A stretch of 64,000 nucleotides of DNA from Allium sativum (lineage: Eukaryota > Streptophyta > Magnoliopsida > Asparagales > Amaryllidaceae). Below, one piece after another: positions 36,641 to 50,830 of the stretch. A program made the position numbers and the translations under genes. The stretch is from contig CM060920.1 of NCBI GenBank assembly GCA_030737875.1, positions 483,258,861 through 483,322,860 of the forward strand. Direction: 5' to 3'. How positions within the stretch are numbered: position 1 is the first letter of the stretch; the number at the start of each line of letters is the position of its first letter. The notes beneath the pieces were generated by a model. It saw only the letters and a program-made list of their open reading frames with translations, had not been told where the DNA came from and searched no databases.

Positions 36641-38706
36641 TCCACTTTCAGTCAGCTTCATTGTGAAGCTCTCGTCCATACGGTCCCAACGCAACTTACG
36701 GTTCGTGATTCTGATTTCATATGAATAAGTTATTGACATTCGAAGTTTCTACACTTTTAAAAAAAATAAAAACTAGATTTATTCACGTGGGCCTTACCTC
36801 TTCTAACTGGCCCATCAACAAACAGGCCCAAATGCTTCACAGGCCCGCCCCTCCTTAACTGTTCTTCTCCGATCCTTTTTTCCACTTCAGGAACACCTCT
36901 CCCATTCACCATTTCTGAATGTATACAATTCATTAAAAGTTGATTCCTATTTACATTAAATAGTAGGCCTTAAGCTTTCAAATTTCCGGCCCAATACCCA
37001 CATCAGCACATAAAACCGAACCCGCCCACTTCGTTGACTACCTTCTTCCCCAAATCTGGAACTCACGAACTCAGCTCCTCACATTTCGAACTCTAGGAAA
37101 CTCCAACACCCTTCGACTTTCACTCCACCGAGTTTAACACCACCACTACCATTCGATTCCCATTTTCGAACTGAAATCCTCCATCCCCTCGAATGCCAAC
37201 TCGCACTCACAAAACCCACGGTGTCGAACAGCAAACCGTCGAACCACAGTACAGGCATCCACCAAAATTTCAACCGAACACCCCAAATTTTGGCACACTA
37301 GTGCGGTTTTCTACAACAAGCTCAAGACCCTACTCGAATTCAACAATCATTGCTTCCATCTCTCGAACACTCCAACCCTAACTCGCGGTTCAAAACTTCG
37401 AACAGCCTATGGTGCTGTTGAACGCAACGAAACCAGTACAGAATTGAAGCTCTCCCTTTGCTGATTTCATCAGTGATTGTTTTGGGATTTAAGGAATTTA
37501 TTTGGAATTATTTTGATTTTTGATGTGAGGATTTTCACTGTTTATATTTGCTGAAGGATGCGGTGCAAGTTTTGACTTTTGGAGGAAATGAATTAGGTCA
37601 TAAGGAATGGAAGTTGATGTCTATTTATAGGAAATAGATTTGAGATATTTTAACTTAGCTATTTTATTTTAATCTTATTATATTCGTTTTTGCCTTCTTA
37701 AAATCCGTGTGATCACACATGATACCTAAAAATCACGAAACTGGACATATAGCTAGAGTTCGACATTACGGTCCCAACGAAACTGGTTTCGTCGAATTCC
37801 GACTTCGTATGCTCACACAGCGTATTTTTAACCATCAAAATACTGACTGTTTCTCACTCTAAAAATCTGTACGGCCACACAGTGACTCTAAAAATCACGA
37901 AACTGGAAATCTAACAACTATTTGATATTGCGGATCCAACAAACTGGTTTCATCGAATTCCGACTTCGTTTGCAAAACCGACTATTTTTAAAGCTCTGGA
38001 TGACCCATTTAAATATATAAATATATTTAAATAAAATAAAATTAAATATAAATAAATTTATATTATCGTATATCTTCACATATGATATCGTACAGCTCCA
38101 GAATATCATATCAGAATATACAGTTTGATATTTCAGACTCCCGATTACCTCGATATTCAGTTTTACGTTGAAAAACCCTTTTATAACGTATATAAAGCGT
38201 TGCAAATTATAAAGGAAATTCCACAGCGACTTTTCTGAAATTTGATTTGGACGTACATCAAAATCTACACGACGAAATCCCGATTTTTCTCTTCCACTAG
38301 AAAGATATAGTCCACCAGCTCCACACGTTTCTTGTTTCAAAGAAATCCGGCTTAAAACGAATCCTATACATTCAGTTGAAGTTCGAATCGCCAATTTACG
38401 AACTGCAACGCCATTTCAAGCTCGATTTTAGTTATAATATAATTATACGTTCAAATTGTCGTCGATTGAATATATTCGTCAAAAAAATTCAACTCTAAGC
38501 TGAATTAAATCTAAGGGACGACCCCGTTCACAAAATATTGTGATTTCCAATATTTTTGATTATTTCTGAAATAAATATATTATTTAATTATTTAATTTAA
38601 TTAAATATTCACTATAATTTAATTAACGACGATTTAATTCCCTACATCACTATTTATATAATTAAATAAATTAATTATAATACCTCTGACAATGCGGGTC
38701 ATTACA
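36641..38706 (-). repeat. Element B left LTR, part 2 (sense 5' end, with promoter)
   Basis: It continues the B LTR after the A insertion and matches 44219-46277. It is comparatively GC-rich at 36780-37400 (the transcribed leader on the minus strand) and AT-rich beyond. It ends CAATGCGGGTCATTACA at 38706, giving a sense start TGTAATGACCCGC next to the polypurine tract. The ORFs here are shadows without homology. Confidence 0.92.
37621..37630 (-). promoter_or_regulatory. TATA-like box of the B left LTR
   Basis: The minus strand reads CTATAAATAG, about 1.08 kb into the LTR in sense orientation. The right LTR copy is at 45199-45208. GC content rises on the downstream (minus-strand) side, as in A. 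Confidence 0.5.
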
Positions 38707-40146
38707 TTCTTCCCCACTTAAAATAATTTCGTCCTCGAAATTGCTAAGTTTGAGGACGACCCTATCTATTGGAATTCCTAAGATTTGTTTACCCCTTATT
38801 TCTGATTTCAACTGAACCAATTAATATCGACAAAAATATTTATTCATTCCGACTAACTAAAATTTTCAAAAATTCTGAAATTTTTCTAACACTTTGAATT
38901 TTCGAAAAATTTCGCCAGCGTCTCCTTTGTACCGGCATATACGTCAAATCACAACTCGCCTCTCTAGGCCTCCTTCAACCAAAAAGAAAATCAAACAGCC
39001 AAGCGGCTTGCCAATTCGGCTCATAAATCTCATGCTTATATCCAATATAAACTTGTACCCATTTTGTCGGGTATATCAACTCTATCACTTCTATATGTTA
39101 TCAACTCAGCATATACCAATGTTATTCCCCAAATCAAATTTTGCATTATCTCCAACACAATCATTTGCTTTATATCCAAGCCAAATATCATTTCAAACTC
39201 GAGTTTGATTCTCGATTTGAAACTCTTAACCCATCACTACAAGACCATTTCAGATTATTCTCTTATCACCCCAGTTTTTACTTAACTTAACAAGTTAAAT
39301 TTTAATCCTAGAATTTAAACTCCTGGGTTTTTATTTCAAGTCAATTTGAAATCATAATACCAATTCAAAACAGTTGAATTCTTAAACAACTTGTTTTCGC
39401 AAAAGAAATTTGAAAATAAAATCTTGGGTAGTAATCCGTCACTTACAACTCAAAAATCACACTGATGATGTGTACACCATCATCAGAATTATTTTCCAGC
39501 GATCAAAGTGAGTTCAATACTATATTCCTTTTCAAAACTCAAACTTAAACACTTCCATCTTGAATCAGTTCAAAATATCCTTATTAAAACAAATTTAAAA
39601 CCTCCCAGGATTTTAAAATTCACATATATCTAATCCAGATTCAATTACAGACACTTATCTGAATTTCCAGTTTTTAAATTTCAATTCTGACTTTAATTTC
39701 AGATTTAATTCACTTTGATTTCATATATTTCACTTATATGAATTCTGACTGGCTATTTACATAACCATTTATTTTATAATCCTACTCGATTATAATAACA
39801 CCCAATATATCCACTATATTATAATTTTGATATATATATCTTCTCTATATCAAGATATACCTTGGGTAAACTCATTTTGATTTACCCTCTTTCAAAACAT
39901 ATCGTGTCGACCCATTGTATTCGAGTGTTTAGTAACTCCTACCGATACAGTGGATCAGACTGATCGACCAGAACTCATAAACAACTCAGCCAATGAATCT
40001 CCACATAATAAAACCATTTTTTTTATCAAATACAAATACGCACTCGTATATATACACTCAAACTCAATCTAGGGTATTACTAACCCTATCTCTACCGAGT
40101 CACGCCACAGAGCCAAGTAATTCTTAACTTAAGCTCTGATACCAAC
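38707..40146 (-). mobile_element. Internal region of B: non-coding, no gag-pol
   Basis: It is only 1440 bp, bounded by the complement of a polypurine tract (TTCTTCCCCACTTAAAA, 38707-38723) and the complement of the tRNA-Met primer site (GCTCTGATACCA, 40133-40144). I find no gag, protease, reverse transcriptase or integrase motifs on either strand; the sequence is AT-rich with many short repeats and stops. With two LTRs over 6 kb, B is a non-autonomous, LARD-like element that must have used proteins of a relative. A motif TCTCCTTTGTACCGGC (about 38921) resembles one in the LTRs of A and B. Confidence 0.88.
40133..40144 (-). other. Primer binding site of B (initiator tRNA-Met)
   Basis: On the minus strand this reads TGGTATCAGAGC, starting two bases from the right LTR terminus at 40147. 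Confidence 0.92.
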
Positions 40147-43100
40147 TGTAACGACCCGGATTTTGAGCGACTTTGGTTATCTACATAAGCTCAATGTCGA
40201 TAACTAAAACATCGAAAAATCCTGGTAGTTAATGAAAGAAATTAGAGGGTGAGGATAGATAAGATAGAAACTTAGAATAGAAGAAGAAAAAGAAGAACTT
40301 ACATCATCAGAGTAACACGAATCTCACAGCGGAACGAATAACATATAATATATAACATAACTTTGAAATGTAACAGTTATGTATACAATAGCACTTATCA
40401 GAGTACAGCACTTACAACACAGCGGAAATAAACTATAGCTATATGATCCAGAAGCCTCCAGCTCCAGCTCTTCAAGTATATCTGTAAATCCCGACTATTT
40501 GACTGCCCGTACAAATTTAGGCACCCAAGAGCTTAGGGAAAACAACAAAGTAAACTCCGGGTCAGTCATGAGACTGGTGTGAGTAAAATAGTTTAAACAT
40601 GTATATGAATAAGTAAACGATATCTCATAAGACCACGCCGCAGAACGGAACGGGTTTTTCCCTTATGAGAATCCAAAATATCTTTATATCAAAAACCTTT
40701 TGATATTATAATAATGTCTATCAACCACAATATAATAATCATCTAGCGGAAACGCTTTCATCTCACGTTCTACATATATGGTATACAAATCAAAACCGCA
40801 AGCACGTATTGGGTAATGGATTTCCAACTATGACAAGGTATGGAACCACCTTCCGATCAGTGTACTCTAGGAACGATACACAGGAGTTCAACAAGAACAT
40901 CTTGCAACTCAGCCACACATGACCGACCACTCATTTTGCTTGAGTGTATCGAATGTATATCACCAACGGTTGGGATCAGCAACCGTTCCCGTATATATAT
41001 GGGACAGCATTGATAGATTTAAGAAACAAATGAATATTCTCTAGATAGGTGATTATACACCCTACTTCGGTGCGACCGACTTAGCCATGCTGCCTGCCCG
41101 ATTTCTGTCATTTACCTGTTGATGAGGCTAGAAGCTACACTTTATCATTACTTCAGATTCACTTCGAATGCCACATTGTCAGATCCATCGAAAATCACTA
41201 ATTGGCGTCTACAACAGTACGTTACGTGTTAGCTAAAGAAGTTTCCTTCTCCACTTCCACTCTTGGTATAGTTGAAGAAATCAATGTACGTGACCTTTCT
41301 GGAAATACTCTGTCAGACATTCATCAACACAAGTCATCCTCATTCACTTAGAATGTCACATCGTCATACCCGCCAAATCACAAATTGATTTATCCAAAAA
41401 TAACACGGGTATACAGCTTAGAGAAACGAATTCCTCTGCCACCAAACGTGAATACGTTTGAACAGATCAACTTACGCGATCCATTGGATATACTCTGTCA
41501 GACCTTCGTCCATACAAGTTGTCCTGGGACTGGACAAACCGAAGGCACTATTCAGTATATCCATCTTAGTCACTGTTATCTAAGACTTATACAACAGCCC
41601 TTGCATTTTACTCTGTCTTCAATTATCCTTGGCATATATGATTCGCGATGCTTATGCCAATACAGAGTGGTTCTTTGGATAATAATCCAACCGGTCTCTC
41701 CATATTAACAACGTTAAAATGGTCAAAACTTTGATAGTCTGTGATTTAACTATCAAAGAAAAACAAGTGTGCAAACAACGATATCATTTCCAAGTGGAAA
41801 TTATATCGGTCAATCATCATTTAACATTTATCTCTTTGGTTCATTAATTTACTTATCTCCTGTTTCCATATATTTTAAATTCTTATCTTCTATTTTCAGA
41901 AAACATTTCTGATTCTTATTTGGAAAACATTTCCAAACTTCTTCACGATCAAACCTTACCATTCCTTGGTTAAGAAGGAAGTCAATCAAGTTGTGGTATA
42001 ATTACCTCTCAGACCTTAACTGAAACAACGTTTTAACATCGAAATGGTCAAAGTTTATCTTTTAATCTTTAACAACTTCCTTACATAACTCTCGTTTTGA
42101 ATAAATATCTATTCGATAAATTCCTTCCTTCGAATAACTATATTCGATGATTTCTCTTACGAATAACTAGATACGAAAACCTTTCTTCGAATAAACTATA
42201 TTCGATTAACTCTATTGATATAACTCAAATCGATTACTCTTTTCACTTAACTCCTGTCGAATAAACTATATTCGATAACTCCTTTAACCCTATTCGAATA
42301 AACTATATTCGATTAACTTCTTTAATTCTATTCGAATAAACTATATTCGATTTACTACTTTCAAATAACTAGATTTGATTAACTCACTTCGAATAACCAA
42401 TATTCGATAATTCCTCTTCGAATAAATTATATTCGATAACTCTACTCTCAAATACACTATATTCGATAACTCTAGTTCGAATAAGTGATATTTGATAACT
42501 CTGCTTGATTTGCTCCATTTGAACAATTCTAACTGGATAACTCCAACTGGTTAACTCTAACTGGTAAATTCTAACTGATTAACTCTAACTGATTAATTCT
42601 AACTGATTTACTCGACTTATTCAACTTAACTTGATTTAACTCTTATCGAATAAATTATATTCGATTTAACTCCATTCGTTTGACTCTAGATCGCAGCAAT
42701 CACAATGGTTACACCTGACTCCCTTAGGAAACATCCGACCGCCTTAGGCTATTTACAGCCCTGCGAATTTCGCTAGCAGTCGTACGAGATGGCAACTTAC
42801 CCTGAATACTATGTTTGACTAACTCTGTCTCAAATAACTATATTTGATTAACTCTAGTTCGTTTTAACTCTAATCGATTAATTCTAACTGATTAACACTA
42901 ACTGGTTAACTCTACCTGGTAAACTCTACCTGGTTAACTCTAACTGAACTGGTTAACTCTACTGGACTGGTTAACTCTACTGAACTGGTTAACTCTACTG
43001 AACTGGTTAAATCTACTGAACTGGTTAACTCTACTGGACTGGTTAACTCTACTGAACTGGTTACTCTACTGAACTAGTTAACTCTACTGGACTGGTTAAC

Positions 43101-46100
43101 TCTACTGAACTGGTTAACTCTACTGAACTAGTTAACTCTATTCAACTAACTCGACTCGACTAACCCCTTTCGAATACCATATTCGTTTTACTAACTTTCG
43201 AATACCATATTCGATTTACTCCCTTCGAATACCATATTCGATTTAACTCCTTTCGAATACCGTATTCGATTTACTTTATTCACTTTATAAATATTTCCTT
43301 TTTACAACGTTTTATTCATTTGAAAAGATTTACTTTTAAATAACGGTTCTACACTTTAAAAATGATTTCCTATTTATAATGTTTCCTTTTCAATTCTATT
43401 TGTAAATGGTTTACAAATATTTCCTTTTCAAATTTATTCTTGAAATATTCTAACTCCTTAAATTCTCTGAAAAATTCGCCATAACCTCCTTTGTAACGGG
43501 AGCATCAGGAAAATCCCCAAACCCGCCACACAGGCCCTTCCAATTAAAAGGAAAATGGTTTGTAATTATTTCCTTTTTGAATATCTCCTACTTATAAATA
43601 TTCCAATTTATAAACATTTCTTATTTATAAATATTCCACTTTATAAATATCTCTTATTTATAAATATCCCATTTTATAAATATTCTATTTTCAATATCAC
43701 TTTGAAAATCCCCTTATCAACATTTCAGTATGTTATGGTATTCAATCATATCAAATCACGATGTTCAATATCGTCCAAGTACATATAATCGCCCACAGAT
43801 TTTATATCACATCATATAACAATATATGAAAAACAATAAAATAACTGTTGAGGAATCCAGTCGGATTCCTCCAACCTGTCTCCCTGCATCCATAGATGTT
43901 ACACAATATGATTATCATCACTTTCAGTTCAATATAAATTATTCTGATAGCAGAATCAATATATAAATATTTAACGGTTTATATATATATATAATTATAT
44001 ATATATATAATTTTCACTAACTGACTAGCAGTTCAATCAATCAACCAACACACAGCAATCAACAGATGATTAACAGTTCTAAAAATACATTATAAAAATA
44101 TAACCGTTCAGAGTTGGTGAGTTTTACTCACATTTGCAGTTCATCGTTAAAGAACGATAAACTGTTTTTTGATCTGAATCAAACAGTTTATTTCGCCATA
44201 AATTCATACGAGCACCAATCCACTTTCAGTCAGCTTCATTGTGAAGCTCTCGTCCATACGGTCCCAACGCAACTTACGGTTCGTGATTCTGATTTCATAT
44301 GAATAAGTTATTGACATTCGAAGTTTATACACTTTTTTAAAAAATAAAAACTAGATTTATTCACGTGGGCCTTACCTCTTCTAACTGGCCCATCAACAAA
44401 CAGGCCCAAATGTTTCACAGGCCCACCCCTCCTTAACTGTTCTTCTCCGATCCTTTTTTCCACTTCAGGAACACCGCTCCCATTCACCATTTCTGAATGT
44501 ATACACTTCATTAAAAGTTGATTCCTATTTACATTAAATAGTAGGCCTTAAGCTTTCAAATTTCCGGCCCAATACCCACATCAGCCCATAAAACCGAACC
44601 CGCCCACTTCGTTGACTACCTTCTTCCCCAAATCTGGAACTCACGAACTCAGCTCCTCACATTTCGAACTCCAAGAAACTCCAACACCCTTCGACTTTCA
44701 CTCCACCGAGTTTAACACCACCACTACCAATCGATTCCCATTTTCGAACTGAAATCCTCCATCCCCTCGAATGCCAACTCGCACTCACAAAACCCACGGT
44801 GTCGAACAGTAAACCGTCGAACCACAGTACAGGCATCCACCAAAATTTCAACCGAACACCCCAAATTTTGGCACACCAGTGCGGTTTTCTACAATAAGCT
44901 CAAGACCCTACTCGAATTCAACAATCATTGCTTCCATCTCTCGAACACTCCAACCCTAACTCGCGGTTCAAAACTTCGAACAACCTATGGTGCTGTCGAA
45001 CGCAACGAAACCAGTACAGAATTGAAGCTCTCCCTTTGCTGATTTCATCAGTGATTGTTTTGGGATTTAAAGAATTTATTTGGAATTGTTTTGATTTTTG
45101 ATGTGAGGATTTTCACTGTTTATATTTGCTGAAGGATGCGGCGCAAGTTTTGACTTTGGGAGGAAATGAATTAGGTCATAAGGAATGGAAGTTGATGTCT
45201 ATTTATAGGAAATAGATTTGAGATATTTTAACTTAGCTATTTTATTTTAATCTTATTATATTCGTTTTTGCCTTCTAAAAATCCATGTAATCACACATGA
45301 TACCTAAAAATCACGAAACTGGACATGCAGCTAGAGTTCGACATTACGGTCCCAACGAAACTGGTTTCGTCGAATTCCGACTTCGTATGCTCACACAGCG
45401 TATTTTTAACCGTCAAAATACTGACTGTTTCTCACTCTAAAAATCCGTACGGCCACACAGTGACTTTAAAAATCACAAAACTAGAAATCTAACAACTATT
45501 TGATATTGCGGATCCAACAAACTGGTTTCGTCGAATACCGACTTCGTTTGCAAAACCGGCTATTTTTAAAGCTCTGGATGACCCATTTAAATATATAAAT
45601 ATGTTTAAATAAAATAAAATATAAATAAATTTATATTATCGTATATCTTCACATATGATATCGTACAACTCCAGAATATCATATCAGAATATACAGTTTG
45701 ATATTTCAGACTCCCGATTACCTCGATATTCAGTTTTACATTGAAAAACCCATTTATAACGTATATAACGATTGCAAATTATAAAGGAAATTCCACAGCG
45801 ACTTTTCTGAAATTTGATTTGGACGTACATCAAAATCTACACGACGTAATCCCGATTTTTCTCTTCCACTAGAAAGATATAGTCCACCAGCTCCACACGT
45901 TTCTTGTTTCACAGAAATCCGGCTTAAAACGAATCCTGTACATTCAGTTGAAGTTCGAATCGCCAATTTACGAACTGCAGCGCCATTTCAAGCTCGATTT
46001 TAATTATAATATAATTATACGTTCAAACTGTCATCGATTGAATATATTCGTCAAAAAAATTCAACTCTAAGCTGAATTAAATCTAAGGGACAACCCCTTC

Positions 46101-46277
46101 ACAGAATATTGTGATTTCCAATATTTTTGATTATTTCTAAATTAAATATATTATTTAATTATTTAATTTAATTAAATATTCACTATAATTTAATTAACGA
46201 CGATTTAATTCCCTACATCACTATTTATATAATTAAATAAATTAATTATAATACCTCTGACAATGCGGGTCATTACA
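40147..46277 (-). repeat. Element B right LTR (sense 5' LTR)
   Basis: The 6131-bp LTR is uninterrupted and about 97-98% identical by eye to the split left LTR. It starts TGTAACGACCCGG and ends GGTCATTACA. It holds the empty target of A (44214-44218), inverted-repeat arrays (about 42090-42680), the 18-bp array (about 42890-43150), TTATAAATA-type repeats (43560-43690) and a TATA-like box (45199-45208, minus). It is followed by TSD GGTCC at 46278-46282. Confidence 0.94.
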
Positions 46278-46282
46278 GGTCC
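46278..46282. repeat. Target site duplication of B, right copy (GGTCC)
   Basis: Follows the B right LTR terminus ATTACA. The D sequence CATCACACAATGCAACGC resumes immediately. Confidence 0.95.
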
Positions 46283-47914
46283 CATCACACAATGCAACGC
46301 AAGCTGGCGGATAGAGTTTTACCTTATAAGAGCCAAATAATGCTTGATACGAGAAATTTCATCTTTTATTATTACTATAAGTGAAGAAATTAACTTCAAA
46401 TATAAATGTATCAATCATAGGCGGCATGGTTACCATATATCATGTCGCCATACTAGTTCTACAATCAAAACCGCACAATGTCGTATTGGAAGTTGGATTT
46501 CCATCATGAACCAAGGCAAGGGATCGTCCTTACCAGATTCGAGACAATCTAGCCCATGTCTCAGGATTAGTCGCAACTGCACCTTGGATCTTCAGGGCCG
46601 GTCCACACATATTTTAGTGGATTAGTAATTTCTGAACAATACATTTACCTGCCCTATGGGGCATAAAATCTGTGCCACTAGGGACTCAATATCTGAGGCG
46701 CCTCATTCCATCATCCACATAAGTAAAATGTTTGGGCTCCATACCATGACACCACTCCGAGCTAGAAAGAAACGCAAGTTCTCCCTGCAGTCCTCTCCCT
46801 TTTCTGGTCCATACCGGGGTGTGAGGCTCGCGAAGTATTGCTATACACAAAGCTATGCTAACTAAAGTTGTGCTTTGATCATCATCCCAAAGACTCTACT
46901 TTTCAACAAAAGCATTGATCATTTGCATCTTAGCATGCCACACTGACAATTCATGCCATGCAGCTGATGTCTATCAATATATAACCTCTAAGCTGATACG
47001 TCTCAGAAAAGGGTGTTAAGAACGAGAATAAATTCTCCACCACCAAACAGATATATATTTAATAGAAATCAATTAACATAGAATGAATTCCAATGTCAGA
47101 CACACATCCTTTTACAAGTTCGTTCTGGGTCTGAACGAAACTGGAGGTACCTTATTCCTCATCCCATATGTCTAATACAGGAGAGAGGTCCTCGCATATC
47201 CATCGATCTCCAAGTACGTCTGAACGATCACCACTTATTACCTTGTCTTGGGTGTACAGCCCAATCAAGAAATCAGTAGTCATCCAAACGATGTGAAGAA
47301 CTCTGGTCTTCAACCACCGTCTTCATAGTCGACTTTTAATCGTCGTAGTAATTATTCAGACTGGGTTAAACCCGGTCTTTCCGAATAACACGTGTACTTT
47401 ATAATCAAGTGCTATAAAAACACACCATACGCCTCATTCTAATTCAGAATATTCTTTTAATAAAATATTCACATTATTAAGGAAAGGTTCCCATTAATTT
47501 TATCAAAGATAAATTCTTTTAAATTTATTCTTTAATCTTCCTTTGAATATCAATTTCAAAAGATTTTATTAACTGGTCGGGATTATCGAACCTTACCGCA
47601 ATAATCATTTATTATTTTCCAACCCCAACCTATTCATCCTATGGAACAAAACTGATAGCACTCCATATCTAACACCCACTGTGTTCTACGTAAAATTAAT
47701 TACCCTTTTACGTTCAAATCTAATTAAAGATTTAACTATCGCCTGAAGTAAAACTGGTGGCACTCCATTTTCGATCACTTCCCAAATTTGATAATTTAAA
47801 TTATCAGATTCACATTTCAATCTAATTAAAGATTCATTAAAACTCCAATTCAGTTTTAATCTCAAAAATCATTACTTAATGATTATTCAAATTCAGGAAA
47901 TTAATCTTTATCTT

Positions 47915-48730
47915 TAACTGGGTTAAAGAACTAATGTCATTTAAAGCACAGTTCGCGATAAACCCAAAATCATCTTCCATCAAAATGGAATTTACACAGA
48001 AATTAGACAAATATATATAATCGATATAAATTTCCATATCAGACTAATAATATAAATGGAATAACGGAAAAGCCTTTTAAATTCCAAGTATAGTAACTGT
48101 CTTCTTTTACAGAAGCTTGTCTCGATTATTATTAAATCGAATTCCATTCAATTCCAATTTATACTATTAAATTAGAAAACTTTACTTTGGAAAATTTCCA
48201 TTTAAATCTTAATAAAAGATTTATAAATTCCAAATTATATATTTTCACTGTTGATTAGGTTAAAGAACAAATGTCGTTTAAAACACAGTTCACAATAAAC
48301 CCACAATCAATTTCCATTTCAATTCCAATTAAATATTAATTAATTGGCAAACTTCTTTAAATCTTAATTAAAAGATTTTTTCTTTACTCAACTGGGTTTA
48401 AGAACAGTGTTATTTAAGACACCATTCACGATAAACCCAAAATCCAATTTATTTTATTCAATTCCAATTAAATATTAACTAATTGGGAAACTTCGTAAAA
48501 TCTTGATTTAAAGATTTATTCTTTTGTAATGGGGTTTAAGAACAATGTTATTAAAGACACCATTCACGATAAACCCAAAATCCAATTTATTTTATTCAAT
48601 TCCAATTAAATATTAATTAATTGGGAAACTTCGTTAAATCTTAATTAAAAGATTTATCCTTTTCTCAACCGGGTTTAAGGACAATGTTATTAAAGACACC
48701 ATTCACGACAAACCCAAAATCCAATTTGAG
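47915..48730 (-). repeat. About 130-bp tandem repeat in the D LTR
   Basis: Four to five units carry AACTGGGTTTAAGAACA...CGATAAACCCAAAATCC and an AAATCTTAATTAAAAGATTT inverted repeat. Units are degenerate at the left and most alike at 48390-48720. Confidence 0.85.
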
Positions 48731-50449
48731 AATAAATAAAAGGCTCTTAATAGAAATTATATTGGCTTATATTTAATATCAAATTTTGAGATCAACAAAT
48801 ATCGTATTGGGAATAACGATAATTATATCTTCCAAATTCCTCAACAATATCCCTATAATCACGGAATCGAATATCGAAATATTCTGAAGACATTTTCCAT
48901 TCCAATTGATACTTCGGAAAATTCTGGTTATGTTAAAACCATTTCTCAATCCAATTTATTTATTTAAAACATTGGATTATTATTCTAGCTAATATCTAGT
49001 TCATTTCGATAAAAATATATTTTAATCTTTTCAAACTTGAAATTATTCATCCAAAATCTTTCCAAATCATTTATTATGATTTTACATAATTTTTTCATAC
49101 TTTTAATAACTTTATTTAGGCCCTTACAATCGGTTTCCAATAATGGCCACCGAACTGCATCCATAGCGACCTTTTCCAAAATTGATTTGGACATATTTTA
49201 AAATCTAACCGTTAGATTTCAAATCTCTTGTATTCATTGGAAAGCTCATTTCGATACGAACCAAACGGTTTCAGTTTTAGGAGAATCTGACAGTCGGATC
49301 TCTCATTACATCAATTTGAAGTTAATGGTCGAAATTCGCGAACGGCCGCTGCGCGGCGCGTTCTATTCAGGCCATTAAATGTATATATAATATATATAAT
49401 ATATATATTATATACATCTCGTCGATTTCCATTTAAAATGTAATTTATAAATCGTTTATAAATTCGTTTTAAAACGATTCCAACTTCTTTTCAATTTTAA
49501 ATCAAAATTGAATATTTTATATCATTATAATTTTAAAATGATAATATTTTCAAAATATTAGATTTTGAAATCACTACTTTTCGACATTCATTATAAAATA
49601 AATAAAATCGATTGATAAACCCGTTCAGGTTAAAATGGCGTTTGCTACTTAACTCGGCTTCACAAATTTCAATATTTTTACGTCCATCCAAAAACGGATA
49701 TCAAAATCATAATTTTATTCCTTACTGAATATTATTTAAAATATTCGTTATTTTAAAAGATTCTTTATTTCCGAATAAGAATGCGACTCAATTAATTACC
49801 ACATAATTTCAGTTATGTGGATTTCATACATCGCATGTATTCAACAATAATGATAAATAATCATTAATTAGTCCATTCACATCCATAGTGAAATTTACAA
49901 CTGCGTGAGCATTAAAATAAATAAATAACGCTCGTCACATCATGTCAATCCATCGATTGACATACGACTAAATATTGGGATTACTATATGTCAAATATCA
50001 TCCAAATACCCATGTGGGATTTTCAAACAACAGCAGTGAATTTTAAATAAATTATTGGTTAACAAATTTAACCAATTCTAACTCGGTTTGAATTATTTTT
50101 CTAATTAGCCAATTTTCACCATTTAAATTATAATTAAATATTTATAATTTCAACTACTACATTAATGTTAACATTATTTTTAATACGTTAAACATTTCAA
50201 CATCACAAACAACACACAATACAGTCAATTCGATCCAAACAAACAATCATGGTTTGTACAATAAATGGTGTCGGGGTGCTGCTAAGCACCGTCTGCATCC
50301 CAGTATATATTTAACCGTAAAGTAGATAGAGTGGGAAGGATTTCTTACCTTGATTGGTTTCCACTCCGTCATTCTTTAGTAGATGATGGTTAGGATTCCG
50401 TTTTGCTTCCGCCCGTTCCATTGCAATCTGTTTCACGTGGTTTATGTTA

Positions 50450-50830
50450 AAAATCACATTTTTTAAAAAACAATATTTATAAATAAAAAATCACGTTTTT
50501 AATTACGAAGCTATTTATGTAAAAAAAATCATATTTTTACAATGGTGTATATATTTAAAAAATCATATTTTTACAACGCCACTACATATTAAAATCACAT
50601 TTTAAAAATCCGTCTTTTTCATATAAAAATCACATTTTTAATTACTATATATATATGTATATATATATTAAAAATCATATTTTTATCTATATTATGTATA
50701 TGTAAAAATCATATTTTTATATTGCTATTTTTTTTAATTTTAAAACAATGCTATTTTTATTTTAAAACATTTCTATTTTATTTTAAAACAATTCTATTTT
50801 ATTTTAAAACAATCCTATTTTATTTTATTC
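50450..50830 (-). repeat. AAAAATCA(C/T)ATTTTT inverted-repeat cluster in the D LTR
   Basis: About ten short inverted repeats of the type AAAAATCACATTTTTAA or AAAAATCATATTTTTA follow one another, then CTATTTTATTTTAAAACAAT repeats. The same stem type is present in each 125-bp unit of A. Confidence 0.8.

Noticed and set aside
38894..39285. ORFs in the B core that might be a small gene
   Set aside because: Composition is uniform with the non-coding surroundings and no motif is present.
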